This document shows, one piece after another, positions 1-10,390 of a stretch of 64,000 nt of DNA; within the stretch, counting starts at the first letter, position 1, and each line of letters opens with the position of its first letter. The notes under the pieces were generated by a model. It was given only the letters and a program-made list of their open reading frames with translations, was not told the DNA's origin and did not search any database. A program made the translations under genes and the position numbers. Where the stretch lies: assembly GCA_973895155.1 (NCBI GenBank), contig OZ316894.1:5208001-5272000 (forward strand). The letters are read 5' to 3'. This DNA comes from Marsupella aquatica. Its lineage: Eukaryota > Marchantiophyta.

Positions 1-111
1 AGGACTATCGATAGACTGGTGGAACTGTGTTGCTACAGGTATGTGTGTTGTGTAGAAATTGCACGATAGAGAGCCTGCGGTACGTTCCCCTCGTGACCAG
101 AGATAGCAACA

Positions 112-1226
112 ATGGCAGACGCAACCAAAGCAAGAGGCAGAATTTCTCATCTGCAGAGTTGAAGCAGTTGGTTTGTTCGTGGATGCATGTCTTGCAAGAC
201 CCAATCATCGGATCTGGGCAAAAGAATGGAGCATTTGGGATCGAACTACAATCCACTACAACGACAATCGACCAAAGGACACACAGAAGAGGAACTGTTG
301 ATGGAGAGCAAGTGGAGCGACTTGAAACACGACGTTGCCAAGTTTTCAGGGTCGTATGCATCTGTAGTTTGATGCTCGTCATTCCGGTGAGAATGAGGAA
401 GATACTGTGGCCAGGGCAAAGGAGTTGTATGTGAAAAAACATCCGAAGGCAAAGGATTTCAGCTACCTTGACCAGTGCTATTTGTTGAAAGACTGTCCTA
501 GATTTGCAATGACTATGGATGACATGAAGCAAAAAGTTGCACAAAAGAAGGCTAGGAAGCATAAGGGAAAGGGAAAGGGCTTCCCTGATGACAAAGAGAA
601 TGAGTCTCCGGATGCAGAGTGTGGTGGAGAGCAGGTTGAGAATGAGCAAGGCCAAAGGCAGAGCACTAGAGAGCTTGATCAAGAGAGTACCCATTTTGGT
701 GAGTTGAGGCCACTAGGGAATAAGAATGCAAAGAAGCAGAAAGTTGATGAATGCAGCTCAAGAATGGCAGCCTATGCACAAAGAGATATGGCAGAAATCA
801 GTGCTAGGCTATTGAAGCTTGCAGAATCGCAAGACAAGCAAAATTTATTCACACTCAGGCTTTGTGACATTGATGAGGACTGCCGAGACTACTTCATCAA
901 GAGTAGACAGAAGGAAATGAGTTGCCATGTTGAAGCTGCAGAGGGAGGAGGAGGAAGAAGAGAGAGCTGCAGCTCGAGCTCTTGAGGTTGCTTTTAGGCG
1001 AGCTGCAACCCGAACCCCTATACCAACTCCGGTTGCAGCACCTCATTCCCCCCCAGGTGATGTTGATAATGCCCCTCAGGAGAGTGCACCTGAAAATGTA
1101 CAAGGGCACAACATTCCCATGAGGATACCTACAGAGAATTTGGTTAACTATGGCAACCCACCTCTGAATTTCAGTAACTGGAATTCATTCCATGGTGCAA
1201 CACCATATGTACCTGATACCCCATAA
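112..1226 (+). pseudogene. Harbinger accessory protein, Myb/NAM-associated type, frameshifted
   Basis: Three overlapping reading frames together resemble the Myb/SANT-like DNA-binding partner of PIF/Harbinger transposases, with a NAM-associated C-terminal domain. The N-terminal part reads ELKQLVCSWMHVLQDPIIGS. A second frame supplies ESKWSDLKHDVAKFSGSYAS, and the third (407-985) supplies ELYVKKHPKAKDFSYLDQCY and a lysine-rich stretch. A further shift near 925 moves into a frame with a run of glutamates and a proline-rich tail ending at 1226. Several indels separate these frames, so no intact protein is encoded. In intact elements this protein binds DNA and helps import the transposase. The start at 112 is the first ATG before the conserved segment and is uncertain. 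Confidence 0.6.
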
Positions 1227-1399
1227 ACAAATCCACAGGCTTCCTATGGATTTAGATCTATGCTTGCAGAAATTGACCGTGACCTAGCACACAATCCGTA
1301 GTCCCTTTGGCTGAACCTATAGCACAATTTGTAATTGCCTCTTGAGATTGAGGATATGCAATTGAGAATGAGTTCCACATTTTAATTTTGCGTACTCAA

Positions 1400-1520
1400 T
1401 AATACCAACTGAATTCATGAGTGAGTCAAAAAAGATGCAATTATAATGATGTACAAACTCAAATTAGATAATTGCAATTGAAATTTTTTTTGACTCAGTC
1501 ATGAATTCAGTTGGTATATT
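1400..1520. repeat. Inverted repeat, about 34-bp arms
   Basis: Left arm 1400-1433 (aataccaactgaattcatga, then gtgagtcaaaaaa) pairs with right arm 1485-1520 (tcatgaattcagttggtat preceded by ttttgactcag). The arms are about 90 percent complementary and enclose roughly 50 bp of AT-rich sequence with a weaker inner inversion (gcaattat / ataattgc). It lies between the two Harbinger genes and could be a nested MITE or a hairpin at the accessory gene's 3' end. Confidence 0.7.
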
Positions 1521-1977
1521 TTTTTACAAAATTCTAGTTGTGATCACAAGCAATGGCATTTCAAATATGCACCATTGTATCACCTGCGCTAGTACAGACA
1601 AGTCACTTTGGTAATACCCCCAGTAATGTGTATGTTTTCAGGGCATTTAATGAGTAGAGGCAAGTCACATCAGCCGAGACTATCTCGTGTGTGTACATTC
1701 AGAGCACCTTCAGAAGCCACGAGTCTGGGCATTGGAATTGTGAAGGTCCTTTTTGTGCATTCATTGGCACAACTGTGAACCTGCCTAGCACGAAGTACTT
1801 TGTTATGGGCCATGGCAGATTCGCCCTAGAAATGCTTCGGGAGCTGAGTCGTCTCTCTCATTCTTCCTACAAGTTCTTCCTTGCTGTGCAGTCAGGCTGT
1901 CTTTTCCATGGAGCTTTGTTGTGCACAATTTGCATTTGCGGGGCTGGGCAATCAAGGTCAACTTTTCAATCTGCAAA

Positions 1978-2391
1978 ATGCCTCTGAAGCGAGTGACAAT
2001 GGCCGAAAAGGTCCTCACCATGGCTCCTTCTTGTGAACTTCTGCAGGCAACCCATGAGCAGCAACAACAGGACCCCTCCTCCGCCGATGGGAACATCATG
2101 CCGGTTGTGGCTGATTCTCCAGAGGAGCCTTTTCCTGATGAGGACCCGGTTGCGCTTGATCATGAGCGAAGGAGAGTGGATAGGATCATGCAAATGATCC
2201 AGCACCCGGAAGAGGAAGAGGCTGGAGCAGCACGGAAGAAGAAGAGGGAAGCTCGACTAAAGAGAATTGAGAAGAGCCAGGAGAGGCGAGCAGAAAAGGC
2301 CAGGGAAGAGGAGATTGAGCATGACAGTGAGGGCAGTGATGGGGATGGCCGTCTAATTGATGGAGTTTGCTGGCAGTATCCCTCACCTTAA
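1978..2391 (+). CDS. Hypothetical acidic, highly charged ORF inside the Harbinger element
   Basis: An open frame of 137 residues begins at ATG 1978; the frame is open upstream to 1921. It encodes a glutamine patch (HEQQQQ), then an acidic segment, then a long arginine/lysine/glutamate-rich helix-like region (KKKREARLKRIEKSQERRAE) that could form a coiled coil, and ends in a Gly/Asp-rich tail. I do not recognise the family. It sits between the accessory gene and the convergent transposase, so it may be a captured host exon or a low-complexity open frame. Nothing shows that it is expressed. Confidence 0.25.
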   Translation: MPLKRVTMAEKVLTMAPSCELLQATHEQQQQDPSSADGNIMPVVADSPEEPFPDEDPVALDHERRRVDRIMQMIQHPEEEEAGAARKKKREARLKRIEKSQERRAEKAREEEIEHDSEGSDGDGRLIDGVCWQYPSP

Positions 2392-2972
2392 GAGCTTCGA
2401 AGGGCAATCTCACATTGCAGCGATTCTTATTAGGTTTTGAATTAGCAGCGCAGCGTTGAAGGGCAAGAGAAAGTTGTAGTTGCGCATCAACTTCGCCATT
2501 GAGGCTCCACTTCAGGTTTAGGTAGTGCCATCAAATCGACATAGGCAGTCACAATAGGTGACTTATTACTTAAACATTTTGCACTTCAGCGAAGGGTTTT
2601 TCTACCTACCTGAATACGGCATTCGTGAGAGCATTTTCACAGACTCTGCTCCACTTTTGTACATTTTGAGAAAGATGAATGATAGCACACACTTTTCTGT
2701 ATATGATGAGTAACTATTGCCTTCACATTTTGGCCAGAGTGCCCCTCTCGAGATTGGATGCAAATAGATTTTCAATTGCAATTGCAAGACAGATGTGATG
2801 CCATCAAATCACATTTTATTATAGACAAAGCAGACTCTGAACAATGAATAAACTAGGTATCACAAGTCCTGATTTCCCACATAGTCAAAACGGTGGCCCT
2901 GTCCTTTCAGGGACCAAAGGTGTGATACCAGGTCATTCTCAACGAAAAATGAGTTTCAGCATCTTCAATGGC

Positions 2973-4208
2973 TCATGTAGCAGCCAAGTATTCCACCCAA
3001 TCCTGCCTACCAAGGTCTTTTCCAGCTTGAGCTCTAGCTCTGTCTAAGAAGTCCCAATCAGCAGACAATCTATCACCTCTCTCATCCTCCACAATCATGT
3101 TATGTAAAATGACACAAGCCAGAAGGATGTCCTTGATTTCATGTTGATAGTGCATTCGAACTGGGTTCTTCACAATTGCAAATCACTGGTGCAAAACACC
3201 AAAAACCCTCTCAACATCCTTCCGGGCCCCCTCTTGGCACTTAGCAAACCATTTTCTGGCATTTCCTTGTGGCAGTTGAATAGTTTTAATGAAGATAGAC
3301 CAGTCTGGATAAATGCCATCAGTGAGCAAATAATACCTACCATAGTGGCGATCATTCACAATAAAACCAACCTCATTAGCTTCACTTCTCAGGAAATTGT
3401 TGATCAAAGGGGAATGATCCAGCACATTCAAGTCGTTGTTTCCACCAGGCAATCCAAAGTAGGCATGCCAAATCCACAGGGATTGATCTACTATGGCCTC
3501 CAAAACAATGGATTTCTTTCTGTCCCTTTTGGCAAAGAGCCCTTGCCAAGTCACGGGACAATTCTTCCACTCGTAGTGTATACAATCCAGAGATGTAAAC
3601 ATGCTAGGGAAACCACGTTGTTCATTGATTTGTAATTGATTGATGATGTCCTCCTTGGTGGGCTGTCTGAGGTACTCCTCCTCATAATGCTCTCTAACAA
3701 CAGAACAAAATTGCTTCAAGCATTTCATGGCAGTGCTCTCTCCAATCCGCACATATTCATCAAGGGCATCAGCAGAGACACCCAATGAACACATCCTTAA
3801 AGCAGCAGTCAATTTTTGGATTGAAGATAATACAAGAATTCCTGCAACATTTCATTTTTGGATGAAATACGGATCGACCTTGCACATAGCATCATGAATT
3901 CGCCAAAAGAGAGGTCTTCTCATTCTATACCTTCTTCTGAAATGTCTGTCAGTGTAGATTGGAGAGTCAGCGAAATAATCCTTCCAAATTCGCTCATGGC
4001 CTTGTGCTCTGTCCCGATCAATGTCCCTTCCCTTTCCTGGCCTTGATCCACCTCACTTCCTTGGGCCCTGTTCATAGTTGTTAATAACTGACCCTGCCAC
4101 CACAACAGTCTCCCACCATGTTTGCTCCTCATTATCCCATTCTTGATAAGCTTGCTCGATCTGCCTCTTCAAGTTATTTCTCCATTGTATGAGTCGGTTG
4201 GATGCCAT
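2973..4208 (-). pseudogene. PIF/Harbinger transposase with three in-frame TGA stops
   Basis: Reading back from ATG 4208, one frame runs 411 codons to 2973 without an indel and is interrupted only by TGA codons: after GPRK, after PYFIQK and after VFGVLHQ. It matches the HARBI1/ALP1-like DDE_Tnp_4 superfamily. The first catalytic aspartate is in SLDCIHYEWKNCP, the second probably in GLPGGNNDLNVLDHSP, and the acidic third site in KDVERVFGVL. The C-terminal ILLACVILHNMIVEDERG is a family hallmark. At least the second and third stops fall where the family usually has arginine, as expected for CGA to TGA changes. The enzyme would have cut and pasted the surrounding element; this copy cannot do so. 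Confidence 0.85.
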
Positions 4209-4549
4209 GCTTCCAAGTCTGTTCAATTCGCTTCAGATTCATTCAATTCAATATTTTGCAATGCATCGACCTCAATTGTCTGATTGCGCCTTGAAAATGT
4301 AGCGCCCATTCGCTTGACAATCCATGGTGTTCGATTTGAATTGCAGAGCTTCAAATGCTCCTGGACACCTTCGCGCGTCCGACAAGACTGTAGCAGCAGA
4401 TGGTGGGACTGTAGTTGTCTAGACTGGTGACCACAGTCACTCCATTTGTCGCGGTAGAATAGCGGGACCGGTGGGGTACCTTATTGGCAGGTACACACCA
4501 ATTGGGCCCCACATGCCACTAAAGTAGCCAAAAAGTCCTTATACGGTGT

Positions 4550-4581
4550 CCTGGACACCGAGTCTGGTGGGGATGCTCTAA
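4550..4581. repeat. Harbinger right terminal repeat and TAA target site
   Basis: The terminal bases read outward as gagtctggtggggatgctc (to 4578), followed by TAA at 4579-4581 where homology to the other HNL 3' flanks resumes. Just inside is the palindrome gtgtcctggacac (4548-4560). Confirmation needs the left end, which lies before base 1. Confidence 0.55.
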
Positions 4582-4670
4582 CCAGAAAAGGAGGAACAAA
4601 AATTAGGTTTTGTGGGCAATATGACACAAATTGGGCTAGTGAGAGACTACGTGTGCTAGCGAAGTGGTGT

Positions 4671-7600
4671 CTATTTGAGTTTTTCCCTCTTATGAAAAAA
4701 ACGTTTGCCAATGCGACGAAAAATTCCTCGCATGGTACTTATGCGCCGGCTGTCCTCATCAGGCGGTTGATGAGGCGGTTGCCTTTGATAACATGTCGTA
4801 CTGAAAATATCAGAGGACACATACGTCCAGCCTAAACTTTCCATTTTCGAGTCGTCGAGTAAGGGACATTTATATACGAAAACTCGCATGACATTCGTTT
4901 GCGTTGTCTGGGACGACTGCTCTACTTGCAACCTGAGCTCGTCACCTTGCTCCCCTTGTGGCAATGCTACTTGAACCGAGGACGGATTTCCCAAGCTTTC
5001 TGACAGAGTCTTCAGTCTATTGCAAACCTTAAGTGTGATTTCTTTCAGAGAAGAGAGTTGCCCCAAACTGTCCGGAAGGCTCTCCAACGCATGACAACCT
5101 TCGATGGTGAGCCTTTCTAGAGAAGAGAGAGTTCCAAGCTCATCCGGTAATGTCTCCAAACTCCACAACCACTGCAGACTCAGGGCCCTTAATGACGAAA
5201 GGCTACCCAAACCTGCCGGGAGGATCCGTGTCTCCCGCCCTGTGAGAGTTAGGTCATGTTCAAAGCACCGAAAGTGTTCAAAAAGGTCGGGTGCCTCCTC
5301 ATGCCCATCACAATAAAATTCAACCTCTTGCAATGATGGAATTTGCCCGATGCAATCGAGTAGGCTTCTCGCGTTCTTTCCCACCGCAAGAGTCACTTTC
5401 TTCAGAGACTGAAACTGCTGTACGCTCTCCGGCAGGCTTTCCAATCTTGTTGACCGGATAGATAATTCTTGCAGGGAAGAGAGGGTTCCAAAATCGTCGG
5501 GCAGCCTCTCCAATTTAGAGCACTCCAATATCAAGCTTTGAAGAGACTTCAGTCGGGAAAAGCTGTCTGGTAGGGTCTGCAGCAAAGGAGCATTAGAAAT
5601 CTTCAAGTACTGCAGCTCAAGGAGCTGGCCGAAATCCTCTGGCAACCTCTTCAATCTCCTAGCTTTTCCGAGACTCAAGTCTCTCAAATTCTGGAGCCCC
5701 CCCAAGCTCTCTGGCAGGCAGTCAAAGGTTGATGAATCAATTGACAACACTTCTAGTGCGGAGAGCTGTCCTAAAGTGTCCGGCAATTCCTCCAACTTGG
5801 GGCATTGTAATTTGAAAGTTTTCAATGAAGAAAGCTCCTCCATGCTTTCAGGAAGAAGCTTAGCAACCGAAGACTTGAAAGTCAAATCACGCAGTGCATA
5901 CAAGTTACCCACACTCAGAGGGAGAGTCTCCACCCTATCGACATCAAGCTCCAATTCCTCCAGTAGAGCAAGCTCTCCTAGGCTTTCGGGCAACATCTCC
6001 AATTTTCGACAAACTATCGTTAACTGGCGGAGAGACTTCAGACAGCAGAAACTTTCAGGTAAAGTCTCTAGGTGCGCAGATGAAATGTACAATTCCTTCA
6101 GCGCCGTCCATTCAGTGAAATCGTCGGGCAAGCTCCTTAGTTGTCCAGCCTTGCTAATGTGAAGTGATTCTAGTCCCGACAGAAGGCTGAAGCTCGGAGG
6201 GAGCCTTTCCAGAGCCACGCCTCTCAAATACAGTACTCGTAGAGAGGCTAAGTTGCCAAAAGCATCCCCCAACTCTTCGAAGCCACGGCACGACTGTATG
6301 CTTAATTTCTTCAGTCCCGAAAGGCGGGAGAAAGACTGCGGTAGACACTTGATCAACGGGCAGCTCGTGATGTGCACTTCTTCCAATGACGTGAGTGAAC
6401 TGCCAAAGGAGTCAGGGAGACCTGCAAGCTCTTCACAGTTTTTAATTGTTAACGTTGCAAGGCAGGATAGATTCCCTAAGGATTCAGGTAACGCCACAGA
6501 TTCTATGTTGTTAAGTACAAGATGTTCGAGGGCTCGGAGGTTGCCAAATGATTTCGGCAAAGTGAGAGACCTTAGATTCCTCAACTCCAACCGTCTCAAC
6601 CGAGGTAGATTCCCAAAATTCTCAGGCAGATGGACCAAACCTTCTAGTTTAGATAGACACAAAATGCGCAGATTGGTCAGGTTTCCCAATGCTTCCGGAA
6701 ACTTCATTGGAATCCAAAAATTCGACAGTTCCAGCACAGCCAAATTCTCCATTTTTTTGAGGCTCAGCTCGAACTTCGACGATTTCAATCTGTCACCTCC
6801 ATCAAACCGTAGGAGCGATATTTCCCTCGTGAGACCATTTCCCGAACCTTCTGTGGAGACACGACAAAGATCTATGTATTTCAATCCCTCCAGTTTGGCC
6901 AGCGAATCCAACTGAAGGGTCCGTTGGCTCTTGTAGGGTTCAAAACGATACCAGAGCCTCAAACATTTTGTCCTTACGTCCACCTGCACATTTAACGGTA
7001 AACATTAAATGATTATTTCCTAGCTACAAGAAGTGGTCGACTAAGAAGGCAAATATAAGGAAAGTCGATATGGTTGAATTTTCTCCTTCTAGCCTACCTT
7101 GCATGATTTTAATAGGTACATCAGTTTACTGTACTGGAAAGAACAGTTACCTCCTTGACATTCAACCGATCCACTGCTGAGTCTGATGATGCATCATCAG
7201 TAGCCAAAACCATGATGTCATTGGAAATATTCTGAGCCAAGTCTCGAAGCTGCTCATGGACCCATACTCGGTTCTTGATTTCTTTGACCAATGACCTGCT
7301 CACCAAGTTGTCCCACGTTGTTTGCATAGTTTGCGTTAGACTGCTCCATGCGGCAAGGGCCCGGTCCAATGGCCGTTCGAAGAAACATGACGCAGCCTCT
7401 GTGAACATCTCCTGTTCCTCTGGTAACAGGGCATCATAGCTTATCCTCAAGGAAGCCCACACTCTGTCCCTTTTCTCCCCAGTTATGGCTTGTGCTTCTC
7501 TCAACCTCTGTAGAGCTTCTATCCACACTTGAACATTTCTTCCTCTGAGGTAAGTGCCGATAACTTCCAACGTCAACGGCAACCCACCACACTTTTTAAC

Positions 7601-10390
7601 CACTGCATTGACTTTGTCAATCAGAAAGTCTGGAACGTGATTCAATTCAAATGCATGATGGCAGAACAGAGTCTTTGCATCATGGTCTTTCAAAAACTCT
7701 ACCTCATGGACAATGCAACCTTTATAATATTTGAAAACTTCTTTGTCACGGCTTGTCATGATAACACAACTGCCCGCTCCAAAGTGCTCCAATTTTGGTA
7801 GAGCTTTGAGCTGATCCTGCGCATCTATGTCATCCATGGCAATTAAAGCTTTCTTGCTGCGCAAATGCTGCCACTCCATTGAACCCTTGCCTGGTTTCTT
7901 CCCATTGTGATGAAAGTGACTGAGAACCCCATCCTGCAATTCGTGTGATGGGATGCCTTTTACATTATCCACAAAGCACGTGTATTCAAAGTCTTTGGAA
8001 AGAATGTTAAATGCTTGCCTTGCAAGAGTGGTCTTGCCAATCCCGCCCATGCCGAAAATTCCAAGAGCTGCTCCACCAACAAGCTTGTCCTTCACATCCA
8101 AGGCGCGTCTCTCCAAATCAAGAGGGAAGTTTGGAAGCCCATGAACTTCATGAATAGGCACTTCCACCTGAAGAGATCAAATAATTTGGATCAGAACACT
8201 CCAAATTATAGATAGCAACTACAGTGTTCATATGACAACAATCATTCATGGTTGAACCCAGCGATATTCTTAGCTCTAAAAACATTCCGAAGCTAGAGGA
8301 GCATATGGTGAACTAGGAGGGTATTTGGGTTTTGGAGGATGTGAACATTTAAGAAAACGTTGTTGCGACTAGGCAGCTAGATTGAGGCTATTTAACTTCA
8401 GAAATATGTGGAAAGCAAGAGACTTTTGGTCTATGGCCCTTGCGGACTCTTTCACACCTCAAAGGTGGACCTCTGATATGATCGATTTAACAAACTATCC
8501 AGTCAAAATCTATGGTCTTGCCCATGAAACTAGATGTTGACCAAGTGAGATTATAACGACTGGAAGTAAATAATCCCACTAGCACTGAACTTACCACTTA
8601 AGGTACATATAGCATTCATAACCATCTGTGTAATTCTTCGTGGTCTACTTCAGAAAAGTTTCTATCATTTTAGGAGACTGACTCTGTCTATCCACTCTTC
8701 TTGTTTTTCCTCGAAGCAAAGTTTTGCAATGCAACAGTTCATGTTGGCATTGCACATCCAGGTTGGTTATGTGCTTTGGGAGAGAACGAAAATCTTGAGT
8801 TTCTTCTTCATCCTAAATTTCCGATAACATATGTCACCAACAAATTCCTATGATTATTTGTTGTCATCTTTGAAGGAAATACTCTTTGACACGCATGCAA
8901 CTCAACGTTAAAATGATATCACGAAGCCAAACATAGGAACAATTCAGTGCCAGCCATCGGCTGCATAATCCTACCTTCATATCGTCAACAATGTGTATGA
9001 GGAAGTCCTTCAGTTTGTGGAAGCTCCTTGACGACTTGGCCCTTGGTCGACAAATAGAAAAGTGGTCTGCTCCGCCTACAACATTAAAATTGTCCTTCCT
9101 CACAGATGCCTCAGGGCCCACCATGACTTCCCCACCAAACCAGCCCTGCCCATCAATGGCCAAAGGTTGAACTTCATTAGATTACAACTGTGTGCCTGTG
9201 TCCATCTTAGGCTTTGAGAACAGACTTTTCCACACCTGAGAATCGGCAATCCAAAGGAACAGGTGCTTGTAGATTACTCAAATCTTACTCCAGCATTGAG
9301 AAAATGCCGCTGGAAACCATATGCTAGAAGGTTGAATGCTCTGACAGCATCAATTGTTACTTTATGCAGAATTCTACCAATTGCTACTCATACACAACAG
9401 TAGGCAATGCGAGATTCTGATTAAATGATTGGGTAGCAATCGCAGTTGTACCAAATTTGTAGGGCGGCCTTCTCCAAGTCCTGCCAACTGCCATTTCTCA
9501 TACACTTTACGTATGGTATCAAATCGACTATTCAGCCGTTCCGTGTCTCTACTCAACGTTTTGAAGAATTTTAACAAAGCACCTCCCATTTTATCTGCCA
9601 GACGGTCTGCAGCAGGGCTTCCGTGATGAGGGGTAGCATAATAGAATACCCCGCTCATGTTGTTCACCAACTTCTCCAACTTCTTCGTCTCGAAATCTCG
9701 GCGCACTTGGAGTCTCTCATGCGCTTGGCAACACAATTCTTTGATCACCAATCCTCCAATGGAGTGGCCCACCAATACAATTGGACAATCCGACTCTTGC
9801 CCAATGTTGGCCATCAGAAGATCTGAGATCAGATTTTCCCCTAAATTGAACATATCAATGTTATCGTTTGAGTTCTCTCTTAGGATTGCACTGTAAGACA
9901 CTGAAAATATCTGAGCTTCAGGAATGTCCTCAACCAACCACTCCTGCGGCCAGATGCAGGAGTCATCCTCACATTTCCATGTAGACAGATGCGGGTCCCT
10001 GCTGTTTGGTCCCAACTGGAGGCCATGGAAAAACACAACCTGTATGCTCGTTCTGCCTGCAGGCTTGTACAACTGGTACACGGAGTCATTCACCTGAGAA
10101 AACCAATCACAATGAGAAAAAAGGGACTGCGAATGTCACCAGTCGTGCTCTGCATGGATGACAGAGGCACGTGTTAAACAGCTTTAATGGGATTGCTAAG
10201 GTATGACTACAGTGATGCTCAAGAGCTTTCCAAATTGACTCAACTACAAAAACAAACCTAAAGCGATTTGGACAAATAGACTCAACGAAAAAGCAAAAAC
10301 CTCGAAGCCCGATTTCAGGGGATCTGGACTGCGTATTACCTTAAAACTTTGAGAAGACCCTTGCGGTGTGGATGAGGAGGCACCCAACAT
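4671..10390 (-). CDS. HNL-A: alpha/beta-hydrolase-NB-ARC-LRR immune receptor, intact
   Basis: Five exons read 10390-10340, 10093-9452, 9145-8975, 8167-7151 and 6983-4671, with GT-AG introns all in phase 0, giving 1397 residues. Residues 18-288 form a SERAC1/DUF676-like hydrolase: VVFFHGLQLG, nucleophile motif GHSIGG (Ser about 128), YATPHHGSPAADRL, and the probable catalytic His in DHFSICRP (about 259). The NB-ARC exon has P-loop GMGGIGKTT (Lys about 333), kinase-2 ALIAMDDID, CVIMTSRD, GLPL (about 483) and VHE in place of the usual MHD (about 591). From residue 628 follow roughly two dozen 23-24-residue LRRs of LPESLGNLSSL type. Such receptors act in intracellular pathogen sensing with ATP/ADP switching; the hydrolase substrate is unknown. 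The start is the first ATG after an in-frame stop. The C-terminus differs from other copies: an indel extends it into former 3' flank (GIFRRIGKRFFHKREKLK). Confidence 0.88.

Larger units (their letters stand above)
1..4578. mobile_element. PIF/Harbinger-type DNA transposon, left end outside window
   Basis: The segment has the two-gene content of plant PIF/Harbinger elements: a broken Myb/NAM-associated accessory gene on the plus strand and a broken DDE transposase on the minus strand. Its right edge can be placed because the other units read uninterrupted through the same point. Unit C has ttgctaaccagaaaag, whereas here homology begins only at taaccagaaaag (4579). Read inward from 4578 the end is GAGCATCCCCACCAGACTC, which resembles plant PIF/Harbinger termini, and the adjacent TAA fits the family's 3-bp TTA/TAA target duplication. 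The left terminus lies before base 1, so the element exceeds 4.5 kb. The terminal repeat is inferred, because only one end is visible. Confidence 0.75.

Noticed and set aside
6253-6915. Long plus-strand ORF of 220 codons opposite the HNL-A LRR exon, repeated opposite B and C
   Set aside because: It is the antisense shadow of the regular LRR codon pattern; the composition mirrors the LRR repeat and each copy drifts with it.
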